A stretch of 64,000 bases of DNA from Arcticibacterium sp047623945 (GCA_047623945.1 JBLHOT010000009.1:1-64000); one strand, 5' to 3'. Shown: positions 9,565 to 19,254, counted from the stretch's first letter. Notes: generated by a model from the letters alone, not told the origin. Translations and numbers: made by a program.

Positions 9565-9633
9565 ATACTTAATTAAAGTCTTAATTGTGTATTGATTATT
9601 TTTTCGACTTAGATCCCAAAATACTAGATGATT

Positions 9634-9641
9634 CAAAAATA
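9634..9641 (-). promoter_or_regulatory. Putative -7 box for galK
   Basis: On the minus strand this reads TATTTTTG, a match to TAnnTTTG, about 70 bases before the galK ATG. The inverted repeat at 9643-9673 lies directly upstream, where a -33 element would fall, so a bound protein there could block the promoter. Confidence 0.45.
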
Positions 9642-9642
9642 A

Positions 9643-9673
9643 AAAACTATGCCAACAAGGTCGGCATAGTTTT
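9643..9673. promoter_or_regulatory. 11-bp perfect inverted repeat upstream of galK (operator or terminator-like hairpin)
   Basis: The arms AAAACTATGCC and GGCATAGTTTT are perfectly complementary, with a 9-base spacer. T runs flank both strands, so as RNA it would look like an intrinsic terminator in either direction. However, it lies between divergent genes (galK leftward, lacI-type regulator rightward) and no known gene ends here. Its place just upstream of a -7 box makes an operator plausible. The symmetry is seen directly; its role is inference. Confidence 0.5.
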
Positions 9674-9894
9674 ATTTTATCTACCTAAATTTTAACCTTA
9701 TTTCTTAGATGAAAAATCTACAAATTCTAAACCTTTTGAGAAAGGAACTCATAAATTTTATTTCATAACAGTCATAAAGTTGGCCTGTACAAATCTAGGA
9801 AGCCTTGCCACCATATTTATCAATATTTAGTCAGGTCAGGATAAAATAGTACAAAAACCGTTCTTGTAGCCTAAATTATATCCTTTTAATAGCT

Positions 9895-9910
9895 GTGCAA
9901 ACAGTTGCAC
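9895..9910. promoter_or_regulatory. Candidate LacI-family operator
   Basis: The sequence GTGCAAACAGTTGCAC is an inverted repeat with 6-base arms (GTGCAA/TTGCAC) around a 4-base centre. LacI-family dimers usually bind short palindromes of this size. It lies 55 bases upstream of the regulator's ATG and about 330 bases upstream of galK, so it could serve autoregulation or, with looping, the divergent gal genes. Binding is not shown. Confidence 0.5.
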
Positions 9911-9965
9911 TAACAATAGAATTATTATTAATTTGCTAACAATAAACGAATCTTTGATTTTTCAG

Positions 9966-10970
9966 ATGCAACGCAACAATGTCACGATTAAGACTATTGC
10001 CAAAGAACTTGGTATCTCGGCAAGTACGGTGTCGCGGGCCCTTCACGACCACCCTAGAATTGGTCAAATAACTAAAGAAAGAGTTAGAGAGTTGGCCAAA
10101 AAACTACATTATGTACGAAATCCAGCGGCCATGCTTCTTAAAAAGAATAGGACCATGAATATTGGTGTTTTATTACCTTTCCTTAAAGAAGAGTTCTTTT
10201 CTATGCTAATTTCGGCCATTGAAGATGTGGTAATCCCTAAAGACTACCATGTTATGATAAGTCAGTCAAGAGATAGCTTTGACCGCGAAAAGAAAATGGT
10301 GGAAGCTTTTATTTCTACTCGTATAGACGGTCTAATTGTCTCTGTTTCTGCCGAGACTAATCACTATGGTCACTTTAAATTGTTGGAAGAATACGGAATT
10401 CCAGTTGTTTTTTTTGACAGAGTTCCAAGAAATTTCGAGGCCAATAAAGTAAGAAGCAGTGTAATGTCCGGAGCAGTAGAGGCTATTCAGTTCTTAGTAA
10501 ACAAAGGAGTCAAAAGAATTGCCCTTATCAATGGTCCAGGAAACCTACAAGTATCTGACGAACGTCTGAACGGCTACTTAGAAAGCATCTCGAGGTTTGG
10601 ACTAGAAACAAGCCCTCGGTATATAAAAACCACCAATTTCACTCGTGAAGAAACCGAGAAAAAAATGAAAGAACTACTGAGTCTGGAAGTCCCGCCAGAA
10701 GCTGTATTAACCTTTAACGATTATGTGGCCCTTCATGCCATGTCTGCTTGTAGGACGCAAGGAATCACCCCAAATAAAGATATTCTGTTTGTCAGCTTTG
10801 CAAACCTACCCATTACAAGCCTTTTGGAAAATCCCCCAATAGCCTCAGTGGAACAATTTGCCTATGAAATGGGTGAAAAGGCAGCAGAATTACTTCTTAA
10901 ATGTATAGACAATGAGGCAGACCTGCCTTATGAAGAAATAGTGCTGAATACTGAGTTAAGAATCCACTAA
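9966..10970 (+). CDS. LacI-family transcriptional regulator
   Basis: A 334-residue DNA-binding repressor or activator. The N-terminal lambda-repressor-like helix-turn-helix includes TIKTIAKELGISASTVSRAL, with a hinge helix near RNPAAMLLKK. A periplasmic-binding-protein-like sensor domain (NIGVLLPFL onward) should bind a sugar effector. I chose the ATG at 9966 rather than the upstream TTG because the HTH begins a few residues later. It is divergent from galK-lacZ-glpD and converges on the CRTAC1-like gene, overlapping it by 4 bases. By position it may control either the gal genes or the SusCD locus. The effector is unknown; galactose or a galactoside is the simple guess. Confidence 0.9.
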   Translation: MQRNNVTIKTIAKELGISASTVSRALHDHPRIGQITKERVRELAKKLHYVRNPAAMLLKKNRTMNIGVLLPFLKEEFFSMLISAIEDVVIPKDYHVMISQSRDSFDREKKMVEAFISTRIDGLIVSVSAETNHYGHFKLLEEYGIPVVFFDRVPRNFEANKVRSSVMSGAVEAIQFLVNKGVKRIALINGPGNLQVSDERLNGYLESISRFGLETSPRYIKTTNFTREETEKKMKELLSLEVPPEAVLTFNDYVALHAMSACRTQGITPNKDILFVSFANLPITSLLENPPIASVEQFAYEMGEKAAELLLKCIDNEADLPYEEIVLNTELRIH

Positions 10971-12661
10971 CTCAAAAGTGGTTTCCGTTTATTAAGAAAG
11001 TACGCTCCGAAAATTAAGACAATTAAACTTACGAGGTAAAAAGATAGAGGCAGGTTATCTTTTTCTATCACAGGTTCTGTAATAGTCAATGTTTTATTTA
11101 TTTCCTGTGCCAACAACTCCTGCACTGCTCCTCCTGTCCAGTAAACTCGTATTGTATCAATCAATTGATTATCTCCCAAACCAAAATGTGAAATGACTGA
11201 ATTTTGAGATAGATGGCTAGACGCCCCTCCGTCTACTTCACGAATCATTTTCAGATTTCCGGCGATGAGCTCAATTCTAGAACCAATACCTGAAGACTCT
11301 GCTTGTGTTCCTTTTAGTATAATTTTAGACCAATTCCCTTTCTTAGAATCATTCCTGTAAAGTCTTGTTTTAGAGGGTACGGGATAGTCTAAAACAGGTA
11401 CCTGAGCCACCACAAGTAAGTCCAAATCTCCATCATTCTCAATATCAAAAACCACAGAACCACGAGCTAATTCATAACCATTCAGTCCATATTGTGTGGC
11501 CATATTCTCGAATTTTCCATCCTTATTCTCAAAGTAAAAATCTGCCATCGGCTGACAGTTAGGATTCAAATCTCCATTGGCTACAAACAAATCTACGTCT
11601 CCATCGTGGTCAAAGTCAGCAAAATTGGCTCCCCATGAAATTGCAAAAAAATGCATCCCTAGGGGTTTCGTTAAGTTTTCAAAGCCCTTGCCCCCACCCC
11701 TATTCGCCATAAAATGGTTGAAACGTATGTTAGTCATGTAGTAATCCATAAAACCATCATTATTATAATCTCCTACGGCGGTTCCCATAGAGTTTATTTT
11801 CAGGTCCATGTTTAACTCTTTCGCCACATCTACAAATCTCTTTCTCGGATACTCATTTTTTAGCAACAAATCTGGGGTTCGTTTGTACCCAAAGTCATGA
11901 TTCACAAAAAGGTCTTGGTCCCCGTCATTGTCAAAATCAGTAAAAATACCTCCAAAGCCGAAACCTCTGTGGTCTAAGTCGTAATCATGATACACGTCTT
12001 TAAAGTATTTACCATCCTCGTTAAGGAGTAAATTACCTTCAGCTATTTGATTTGCCCCAACAATGGTCGCATCGGAGATGGTACTTAATTCACCTTCAAA
12101 TTGATTAAAATAATTCCCGATATATATGTCAGGAAAACCGTCCGCATTAAAATCTCCAAAACTAGCTGCGGTGCTGAACGTGCTTCTTTCTTTAAAGCCG
12201 TATGCGGCACTCACATCTTTAAAAGTACCATCGCCATTGTTCAAAAACAGCATGTTGCTGGCTCTTGGAATCACTTTCCTTTCTGCTTTGGTGGTAATTG
12301 TGGTTATGAGTAAATCTCTAAAGCCATCTCTGTTAACATCTGCCGATGCAGCTCCCTGAGTAACAAACTCACGCGTCGCTTCTAATCCCGACCCTACATA
12401 GACATCTGTAAAAGTGCCATCTCCATTGTTTTTATAAAGGACATCATCGTTCATTCCAGAAGTAATAAAAACATCTTCAAAACCATCATTATCAAAGTCC
12501 AAAACACAGGCACCGCCGCCAAACATACCTTCAAAAACTCTAAACTCGTGATCTATACCAGCCTCAACACTTATATCTACAAAAGCCTTCTGTGACAATC
12601 CGAGAAAAGGGACGGATAGCATAAAAATCATGGTCAACAACTTATAGAAAAATCTATTCAC
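10967..12661 (-). CDS. CRTAC1-like FG-GAP/ASPIC-UnbV protein with C-terminal membrane anchor
   Basis: A 564-residue exported protein. A signal peptide is at about 1-23 (ending GLSQ). Many FG-GAP/VCBS calcium-binding repeats follow, with the pattern DFDNDGFEDVF or DYNNDGFMDYY (about 50-450), forming a predicted beta-propeller. An ASPIC/UnbV domain (about 450-530) contains IGSRIEL and HFGLG. The end carries a hydrophobic helix followed by NKRKP, which looks like a membrane anchor. The start appears to be GTG at 12659-12661, overlapping the end of the haloperoxidase gene by 8 bases. It is last of a five-gene SusCD locus. CRTAC1-type proteins are common in Bacteroidota, but their molecular role is not established. 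Its stop overlaps the LacI-type gene. Confidence 0.85.
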   Translation of the reverse strand: MNRFFYKLLTMIFMLSVPFLGLSQKAFVDISVEAGIDHEFRVFEGMFGGGACVLDFDNDGFEDVFITSGMNDDVLYKNNGDGTFTDVYVGSGLEATREFVTQGAASADVNRDGFRDLLITTITTKAERKVIPRASNMLFLNNGDGTFKDVSAAYGFKERSTFSTAASFGDFNADGFPDIYIGNYFNQFEGELSTISDATIVGANQIAEGNLLLNEDGKYFKDVYHDYDLDHRGFGFGGIFTDFDNDGDQDLFVNHDFGYKRTPDLLLKNEYPRKRFVDVAKELNMDLKINSMGTAVGDYNNDGFMDYYMTNIRFNHFMANRGGGKGFENLTKPLGMHFFAISWGANFADFDHDGDVDLFVANGDLNPNCQPMADFYFENKDGKFENMATQYGLNGYELARGSVVFDIENDGDLDLLVVAQVPVLDYPVPSKTRLYRNDSKKGNWSKIILKGTQAESSGIGSRIELIAGNLKMIREVDGGASSHLSQNSVISHFGLGDNQLIDTIRVYWTGGAVQELLAQEINKTLTITEPVIEKDNLPLSFYLVSLIVLIFGAYFLNKRKPLLS

Positions 12662-13985
12662 TCCTTTTCCATTTTAGATTGTTTACATTTTCAGCAATTC
12701 TTTTGCCCTCGGTTAAGCCCACCTTGTTGTCCTGTGGCGTATGAATACCCCCGTAAAACCTGGAATCTGCCGTTTCTAGGGCTACATCCCAAAAAGAATT
12801 AAAACTTCTGGGCTTAAAATCTGTGTTCCTCAACTCATCTCTTTTTCTACCTATATGTGAGCTATCTATAAAACTGATTGGTCCAGTAAAAGAATATCCT
12901 AAAGAAGTGGCCGCTGCAGCTGCTTGGATGGCATGCCCAGATGGGAAAGAAGGAAAAGGAGGATCAGGCCAAAAAGACTCCCACTCTGCGTCAATGAATT
13001 TTGGTATGAAAGTATTTGGTCGCTCAGAAAAGAAATGATATTTCCATTTCCAGCAGTTTATGAATGCATCTGCCACCGACAACCCCACCTTAGCGTAGGC
13101 CGCAGAGGCTTCTATAATATTTGGTTTTCGTTCTTCTACAGCCAACGTAGTCAAATAAAAAGAATGCCCTGGAGGCGTGAAAGTGTCATCTGGGTCATCT
13201 CCCCACCAAAGAGCTGCTTCCTTTTCTGCCTGAGTAAGACTTTGTTCTTTCTCGTAAACCGCTAAGAACTCCTTGTAGTAATCTGAGCCTTTTCCAGAGT
13301 CAAATGCTATAATTTCTGGCGTTTCTAATGCCGCATTTTCGATTAGGAAAGTTCTATTTTCTCCCCAATATGGATGTAGTGGATGGTGACTAAATGACTG
13401 AGCAAAAAGAGGTGGCTTCCAGGAGCCAGGAAACTCCTCATGTTTTATTTCCTTATCAAAATTATGGAGATAACCTCTATGCCCGCCATCTGTCGTAGAC
13501 CAGTCATAAATAGCCTTAGCTACAGACTTTCCATACATCTTAGAACGCTCATTCAAGCCTGCCTCTAAGTTTAATACCCTTTCAATCCTTCTTTCTAGAG
13601 AATCAATTTTAAGCTTATTCTCATCCGACGTCTGCATATAAATTCCCTTAAGAATCTCAGCCTGAGCCGCACTGAATGCGATTTGCCAATCATATATTTC
13701 GCCATCTTCTGGAAGTGGCAGGGGTTCTAGGCCATTCAACTGACCCGCTAAACTTTGGGAATCAGGAAACCCATGCACGACAGACTCATACATCGTGAGC
13801 CCAATGTAACCAATGGCTCTAGAAGCATAAGTGGGTGAATTTGCCGGTGTGTTTTTTGACAAATAAAGCGTCATATCTGCCCATTCATTAACCAGTGTCC
13901 AATCTTCTACCTTACCCTTTTCTTGGTTACAGCCATAAAAAAAAGAGGCTAATAAGGTTAGTACAATAAAAAATTTAAAATTCAT
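12654..13985 (-). CDS. Vanadium-dependent haloperoxidase-like / PAP2-superfamily lipoprotein
   Basis: A 443-residue predicted lipoprotein with lipobox FYGC (Cys about residue 19). The C-terminal half carries the vanadate/phosphate pocket of the VHPO/PAP2 superfamily: K-x6-RP in KYHFFSERPNTF (about 315-328), PSFPSGHA with the acid-base His (about 345-352), and SRFYGGIH near 407-414. The long all-helical N-terminal part fits vanadium haloperoxidases better than acid phosphatases. Such enzymes oxidise halides with H2O2, but Bacteroidota homologues may be phosphatases, and sequence alone does not decide. It starts 8 bp after the ASPIC lipoprotein gene stop and overlaps the next gene, so co-translation is likely. 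Confidence 0.85.
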   Translation of the reverse strand: MNFKFFIVLTLLASFFYGCNQEKGKVEDWTLVNEWADMTLYLSKNTPANSPTYASRAIGYIGLTMYESVVHGFPDSQSLAGQLNGLEPLPLPEDGEIYDWQIAFSAAQAEILKGIYMQTSDENKLKIDSLERRIERVLNLEAGLNERSKMYGKSVAKAIYDWSTTDGGHRGYLHNFDKEIKHEEFPGSWKPPLFAQSFSHHPLHPYWGENRTFLIENAALETPEIIAFDSGKGSDYYKEFLAVYEKEQSLTQAEKEAALWWGDDPDDTFTPPGHSFYLTTLAVEERKPNIIEASAAYAKVGLSVADAFINCWKWKYHFFSERPNTFIPKFIDAEWESFWPDPPFPSFPSGHAIQAAAAATSLGYSFTGPISFIDSSHIGRKRDELRNTDFKPRSFNSFWDVALETADSRFYGGIHTPQDNKVGLTEGKRIAENVNNLKWKRSE

Positions 13986-13993
13986 TTAGACCC

Positions 13994-16900
13994 TTAACGA
14001 TTTAATTTATAGGTGCTTATTTTTTCACCATTAATACCCAATAACAGATGTTGATTTATCCATAGAGAACTTCTTACATCTCCCTTAACACTTAAGCCTG
14101 AAACAGCCTGTCTTAGATATTCAAACCCTCCTTTGCCGTCTCCTTTTAGCATAATGCCATAATTAGCATCCACTTTGCCTAGTCTAAGTTTTGAATGGCT
14201 ATTGTTACCAAAAAGCATGACATCTTGCTTACCGTCATTATCCACATCCAAAACCTGAAAGGAGTAAATAGGAGCATATTGAACTTCCTGGGGAAGTTTC
14301 GCTTCCGAATATGAATCATCCTCTCGGCTCAATAAAATGGTGGTTTTCAATTGCTCTACTTTATAGTACGAGCTCGTTTCCAACACAGATTCTGGAAATA
14401 GTTGCTCTAGACCTACTTCGGAATAACTAGCAAAAGAAGTAAAGCTAGAACGAAACTGTGGCAACTGTGAAAGCAACTCATCTCTGGTTATATACGGATA
14501 TCTCTTACCTTGAATAAAGTAGCAGAAGATGGGGTCCATAGTACCATTGCCATCAAAATCCTTAGCATATAACTCTAAAGGCTCTTTTATTGAAGCAGCA
14601 AACTGGTTATTTAGCCCTTGGTTTCCTAAAAGTAAATCTGGCTTTCCATCTGAGTTTAAGTCCGCTATTTCTATAGTGTTCCACCATCCCAAATACTCAT
14701 TCGCTACAAATGTGCTACTGACATTTTTTAACTGACCTTCATTATTCTGAAAAACTTTAAGACCCATCCATTCTCCTACTAAGATTAATTCTGCTTTTCC
14801 ATCTCCGTCCAAATCTGCACTTTGAGCATCTTTTACAAGTTTCAAATCCTTTAAGCCAGAAACCTCCTTTTTTTTAAGACCTCCTTTGCCGTCATTCATT
14901 AGAAAGTAGCTTGCGTATGTCTTTGGATAACTACCTGGTATTACCCCTCCTCCTACGAAAATGTCTAGTTTCCCGTCATTATTCAAATCATATAAGCTTA
15001 GGCAACTGGTACTCGAAGATTCGAAACTGCCTGATGCCTTTTTAAAAGAGCCATCTCCTTGATTCATATACAGCCTATCTGTTAATGACGTGTCATGTGG
15101 CTTAAACTGATGATAGCCACCGCTTCCTACAAAAAGGTCAAGGAAGCCATCGCTATTTACATCCATAAAAACCGCATCTGTATCTTCTGACTCCTTATCT
15201 ATCATGAAACCTGAACCATTTTGAAGAACAAAAGCCCCAGAGCTATCTTGTAAATATATGGAGGCCTCTTGACCCGATCCTCCGCCTATAAATACATCTT
15301 GAAAACCATCATTATTAATATCGCCTTTTATCATACAGGGGCCTTCAAATGATTGCTCATTTATGAGAAGGCTTTGCCTGTCAAAATCTCTGTAGACCAT
15401 CTTAGCATGCTTAAAGTTCAACAGTGTGGGCACCTCCACTAACATGGCTTTAAGCTCTTTTTCTTGTAAATTTAGTTTTTTTGCATCAGCAAAATCAATC
15501 TTTAAAGTTTGATTACCGGCCACGTCTATAAGCAATTGCACTTCCCCTGTTGGCCATTCAATCCTCAATTCATCTATTTTGTTGGCTTTCCCTAATCCTA
15601 AATTAATTACGGGAGAAATTGAAGACAAATAACCCCTGCCTAGATGCTGCTCTACTAAATAATTTTGAGCCCCTACTTTTGCCTTTATTTTTGTCCCTAT
15701 CCCTAGCGAGTTGCCTTTTTGGCCATTTAATTTAATCTTGAGAAAGTTGTTATTAGCATCATTCCTAAAGACAAAGGCCGTTTTATTGATATTGTTGATT
15801 ATTATATCTAAGTCGCCATCATTATCTAAGTCTGCATAGGCAGCACCGTTACTATTAGAGTTTTCACCTAAGCCCCAGTCCAAAGTCTTATTCTCAAAAG
15901 ATTCTCCTTTTTGATTTTTAAAAACATAGTTCCCAACATTGGAAGAAGGAATATGTGATATAATATCTAAAACATCTTCACGTCTTAATCGGCCCTTTTC
16001 TTTGACGTAGTCTTCTTGAAATTTTATAAAATCTTGATTCGTATAGTCCCTGAAATAACCATTACTCACGAAAAGGTCTTTCCAGCCATCATTATCATAA
16101 TCTGCTAAAAGAGCAGACCAACTCCAATCTGTATTCGAAACACCTTTTAGCTGACCCACTTCTGAAAAAGTACCGTTTCCATTGTTGACTTGAAGCATAT
16201 TACGCATATACTGATAGTAAAACCCGCTTCTTACATGAAGGTCAAACTTATTGTAATTGTCAGGAGACAAAAGCAGCTTCTGTCGCCTATTGTCTTCCGG
16301 GAGCATGTCTAGCGTAATGATATCTGGATAGGAGTCGTTGTTAATATCGGCCACATCATTTCCCATTGAAGACTGACTTGTATGCCTAATACTATTTTCC
16401 AGTTCATTTTTAAAAATCCCACCACCTTGATTCAGATAATAGTAATCGGGAACCGCGTAATCGTTTGACACGTAAAAATCTGGCAGACCATCCTGATTAA
16501 AATCAGAAATACCAAGACCTAATCCGTAGCTTAAAGCAGAGCCATTGATACCTGCTTCAGTGGTTTCATCTGTAAAGAATCCATCATTTTGTCTATAAAA
16601 TCTTAAACCCCTTTCTACGTCATCTGTCTTTAGGAATTGTGCTGTACTGGCCTCATTAAGAATAGGCAGGTTTTTAGGATTATGATTTAGTAATAGCATG
16701 TCTAAATCACCATCTAAATCTGCATCGAAGAAGTAAGATTGATTACTAAAACCAGGGCTATCAATACCATATTTGGCTGCTTCCTCTTTAAATGAAGGGA
16801 TACCGGTATCATTATTACCCTGATTCACAAAGAGTTGATTAACTCTTTTACGGAGAGGCAATGAACCAGAATAGCATAAGTAAATATCTAGTTTACCGTC

Positions 16901-17305
16901 TGAGTTTATATCTACAACACTTACACCCGTTTTCCAGGGTCCTGGCCTGCCCCCTGCATTAGAAATATTGGTAATATCTTGAAAATTAAAGTCGCCGTTA
17001 TTGAGGTAAAGTTTATTTTCTGAGAGATTGGCCGTGAAGTAAATATCTTCTCTGCCGTCTCCATTAAAATCTGCGGCGGCCACACCTCCGCCATTATAGA
17101 AATATTCATACATCAGGATATTGGTATTCAATCCTTCCGTAAGTTCATTCTGAAAAGTAATGTTAGTCTTGCTAGGATAAAGCAGTGTAAACAGCGGGCC
17201 TTCCGCATCATCAAGCACTTCTTCAGAACTATTTTCGCAGGAAGTACTCCATAGAAAAAGTAAAGAAGCAAGTGTAAATAAAATCGACTTTTGAGGCATG
17301 TTCAT
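13994..17305 (-). CDS. Large FG-GAP/VCBS-repeat ASPIC-UnbV lipoprotein
   Basis: A 1103-residue surface or periplasmic lipoprotein (lipobox STSC, Cys about 23). It contains two sets of FG-GAP repeats with DxDxDG-type calcium sites such as DFNGDGREDIYF, DINSDGKLDIYL and DLDGDGKAELIL, and an ASPIC/UnbV-like segment at about 520-600 (IGTKIKAKVG, HLGRGYLSS, INLGLG). Proteins of this length and order are frequent next to SusCD pairs in Bacteroidota. Function is unknown; a beta-propeller scaffold that binds glycans or proteins is inference. It follows susD by 71 bp, with a terminator in the gap, and precedes the haloperoxidase-like gene by 8 bp. Confidence 0.85.
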   Translation of the reverse strand: MNMPQKSILFTLASLLFLWSTSCENSSEEVLDDAEGPLFTLLYPSKTNITFQNELTEGLNTNILMYEYFYNGGGVAAADFNGDGREDIYFTANLSENKLYLNNGDFNFQDITNISNAGGRPGPWKTGVSVVDINSDGKLDIYLCYSGSLPLRKRVNQLFVNQGNNDTGIPSFKEEAAKYGIDSPGFSNQSYFFDADLDGDLDMLLLNHNPKNLPILNEASTAQFLKTDDVERGLRFYRQNDGFFTDETTEAGINGSALSYGLGLGISDFNQDGLPDFYVSNDYAVPDYYYLNQGGGIFKNELENSIRHTSQSSMGNDVADINNDSYPDIITLDMLPEDNRRQKLLLSPDNYNKFDLHVRSGFYYQYMRNMLQVNNGNGTFSEVGQLKGVSNTDWSWSALLADYDNDGWKDLFVSNGYFRDYTNQDFIKFQEDYVKEKGRLRREDVLDIISHIPSSNVGNYVFKNQKGESFENKTLDWGLGENSNSNGAAYADLDNDGDLDIIINNINKTAFVFRNDANNNFLKIKLNGQKGNSLGIGTKIKAKVGAQNYLVEQHLGRGYLSSISPVINLGLGKANKIDELRIEWPTGEVQLLIDVAGNQTLKIDFADAKKLNLQEKELKAMLVEVPTLLNFKHAKMVYRDFDRQSLLINEQSFEGPCMIKGDINNDGFQDVFIGGGSGQEASIYLQDSSGAFVLQNGSGFMIDKESEDTDAVFMDVNSDGFLDLFVGSGGYHQFKPHDTSLTDRLYMNQGDGSFKKASGSFESSSTSCLSLYDLNNDGKLDIFVGGGVIPGSYPKTYASYFLMNDGKGGLKKKEVSGLKDLKLVKDAQSADLDGDGKAELILVGEWMGLKVFQNNEGQLKNVSSTFVANEYLGWWNTIEIADLNSDGKPDLLLGNQGLNNQFAASIKEPLELYAKDFDGNGTMDPIFCYFIQGKRYPYITRDELLSQLPQFRSSFTSFASYSEVGLEQLFPESVLETSSYYKVEQLKTTILLSREDDSYSEAKLPQEVQYAPIYSFQVLDVDNDGKQDVMLFGNNSHSKLRLGKVDANYGIMLKGDGKGGFEYLRQAVSGLSVKGDVRSSLWINQHLLLGINGEKISTYKLNR

Positions 17306-17320
17306 ATTGCTATAAAAGTA

Positions 17321-17353
17321 AAAAATCTATCCCATTTTCAGGGATAGATTTTT
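17321..17353 (-). terminator. Intrinsic terminator after susD, inside the locus
   Basis: A perfect 13-bp inverted repeat (AAAAATCTATCCC / GGGATAGATTTTT) with a 7-base loop lies 24 bases after the susD stop codon on the minus strand and is followed by a T-rich tail. It should end part of the transcripts from susC-susD. The following three genes would then be expressed at a lower level by read-through, or from their own promoter. Confidence 0.85.
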
Positions 17354-17376
17354 CGTAAATCGCAAATAAATATAGT

Positions 17377-19254
17377 TTAATGTCCTGGGTTCTGAACCAG
17401 TAAATTATTCTTGTTTATTTCGTTTCTAGTCAATACTCTATAATACATCTTATCATTCCATACTCTGGACTCATTAGATGTTTCATCTACAACTTGGTAG
17501 GTATAATCATATACTGTTTTGTCGTACCTATATGGTGCATGAGCAGACTTACCAGCCTTAACTTTAGCACTAATACTTATAGCCTTAATTCCTCTACCAA
17601 CAGTAGTCGGAGCTATCATTAGACGTCTTGCATCATGGTATCTATGCTCTTCATAAACCAATTCTATACGACGCTCATTGATGATTCTATTCCATAGATC
17701 CGTACCTGCATCTGTGATGGCTGGCATACCTGCTCTAAATCTTATTTTGTTAAGAGTTTCACGAGCGGCAGCTTCATCACCTGTTTTAAAGGCCGCCTCA
17801 GCATAAGATAAAGCCATTTCTGTATAACGAATAAATGGCCAAGGTATCACCTGAGCATTTGATTGGTTATCAACAATTCCAGGATCTGAGTCAATAAACT
17901 TGCCCGCATAATAATGCGTTCTGGTACCGTTCCAGTCTTCAACCTGAGACCTTCTAGTATCTATACCATTTACTACACCACCTTTACCGTCATCATAGAA
18001 ACCGGTTTGAATCTGATTTGCTGGGTCCAATGGGGCAACATCTGCTGGTCTTGGCTTCCAATTAGCACCGTCATATAAAACGGTAGCATAGAATCTAGGA
18101 TCACGATCTTCATAAGGAGCTCCTGCTTGAGCCGCATTAGACCAATCGAACTTAGTACCGTCCATCATTTCATAGTCATCTACTAACTGCTGGATAGGTG
18201 TATTACCTGCCCAGTTGTGATAACCGTTCGGGCCATTATTGATACCATAGTGAATTCCACCTAAAGGCCAGTTATCCTCCACGGTATACAATGCTGTATG
18301 GGTACGTTGGAATATCAACTCATCCGCAGCCGCTGCATCTCCAATAGCCGAACGACCACCCATAGCAATAGACTTATAGTTGGAACGACCTTCCGCCGCA
18401 GAAACTGGTGCAGAAAGGTTCATCTTATAACCAGATGTAGCATCCAATACAGCTTTAGCTGCATTTTTGGCTGCCATATATCTAGACATCTGATCACCAG
18501 AAGTATAGGCTATAAGCTCAATATTACTGTAACCCGCTAACTCAGATGACTTTGTTTTAGCAATATTGGCATCATGCAAATCACTAGCTGCATAAAGCAA
18601 TACTCTTGCTTTAAGAGCCATTGCCGCTACTTTAGATGCTCTACCATCAATCATATTCTTTCCATCTAAAAGAGTGGCTGCCTGGTCTAAATCAGAAACT
18701 ATGAAATTCACTGTCTCCTCAAAAGTTCCTCTTGCAACGTTATAATCCTCATCCAAGCCATAAGCTTTATCGATTATTGGAACCCCACCGTAAAATCGCA
18801 TCAATTGATGATAATAATAGGCTCTCAAAAAGTGAGCTTCTCCCATCAACTGACTTCTTAAACCATCGTCTGCGAAAGTAGAAACCGGAAGATTTTCCAG
18901 AGCTGTATTTGCTTGACGAATTGCCAAATACATATTACCCCACTCATACGTAGCACTTTGCCATGCCACGTTAGCTGGACTCTCAGAGCCCTCAGTGAAA
19001 GTATTGATATTTCTACCTGAGTGTGTAAACATGGCCTCATCTGTATAGGCCGCTAAGGACTGCTCCTCAAATCCTCCATATCCTAAAAAGGAATACACAT
19101 TGTAAATGAAGGCCTCAGAAAGAGGTCCGTCACTCCATGTGGCATCGCTAGAAATTTTGTCTAATGGCCTTGTGTTTAGAAAGTCCGTATCGCAGGAAAA
19201 ACTCAATGCGAAAAGGGCTACTAAAAGGCCAACTTTTGTTTTTATATTCTTCAT
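17377..19254 (-). CDS. SusD/RagB-family nutrient-binding lipoprotein
   Basis: A 625-residue outer-surface lipoprotein (lipobox LSFSC, Cys about residue 21, followed by DTDFLNTRPLDKIS). It has the SusD TPR-like N-terminal part with LMGEAHFLRAYYYHQLMRFYGGVP, and the C-terminal part with IRYTEMALSYAEAAF, ETLNKIRFRAGMP and INERRIELVYEEHRYHDARR. SusD proteins cap the SusC barrel and catch the ligand. It is 19 bp after susC. There is no glycoside hydrolase in the locus, so the ligand may not be a polysaccharide. Confidence 0.96.
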   Translation of the reverse strand: MKNIKTKVGLLVALFALSFSCDTDFLNTRPLDKISSDATWSDGPLSEAFIYNVYSFLGYGGFEEQSLAAYTDEAMFTHSGRNINTFTEGSESPANVAWQSATYEWGNMYLAIRQANTALENLPVSTFADDGLRSQLMGEAHFLRAYYYHQLMRFYGGVPIIDKAYGLDEDYNVARGTFEETVNFIVSDLDQAATLLDGKNMIDGRASKVAAMALKARVLLYAASDLHDANIAKTKSSELAGYSNIELIAYTSGDQMSRYMAAKNAAKAVLDATSGYKMNLSAPVSAAEGRSNYKSIAMGGRSAIGDAAAADELIFQRTHTALYTVEDNWPLGGIHYGINNGPNGYHNWAGNTPIQQLVDDYEMMDGTKFDWSNAAQAGAPYEDRDPRFYATVLYDGANWKPRPADVAPLDPANQIQTGFYDDGKGGVVNGIDTRRSQVEDWNGTRTHYYAGKFIDSDPGIVDNQSNAQVIPWPFIRYTEMALSYAEAAFKTGDEAAARETLNKIRFRAGMPAITDAGTDLWNRIINERRIELVYEEHRYHDARRLMIAPTTVGRGIKAISISAKVKAGKSAHAPYRYDKTVYDYTYQVVDETSNESRVWNDKMYYRVLTRNEINKNNLLVQNPGH

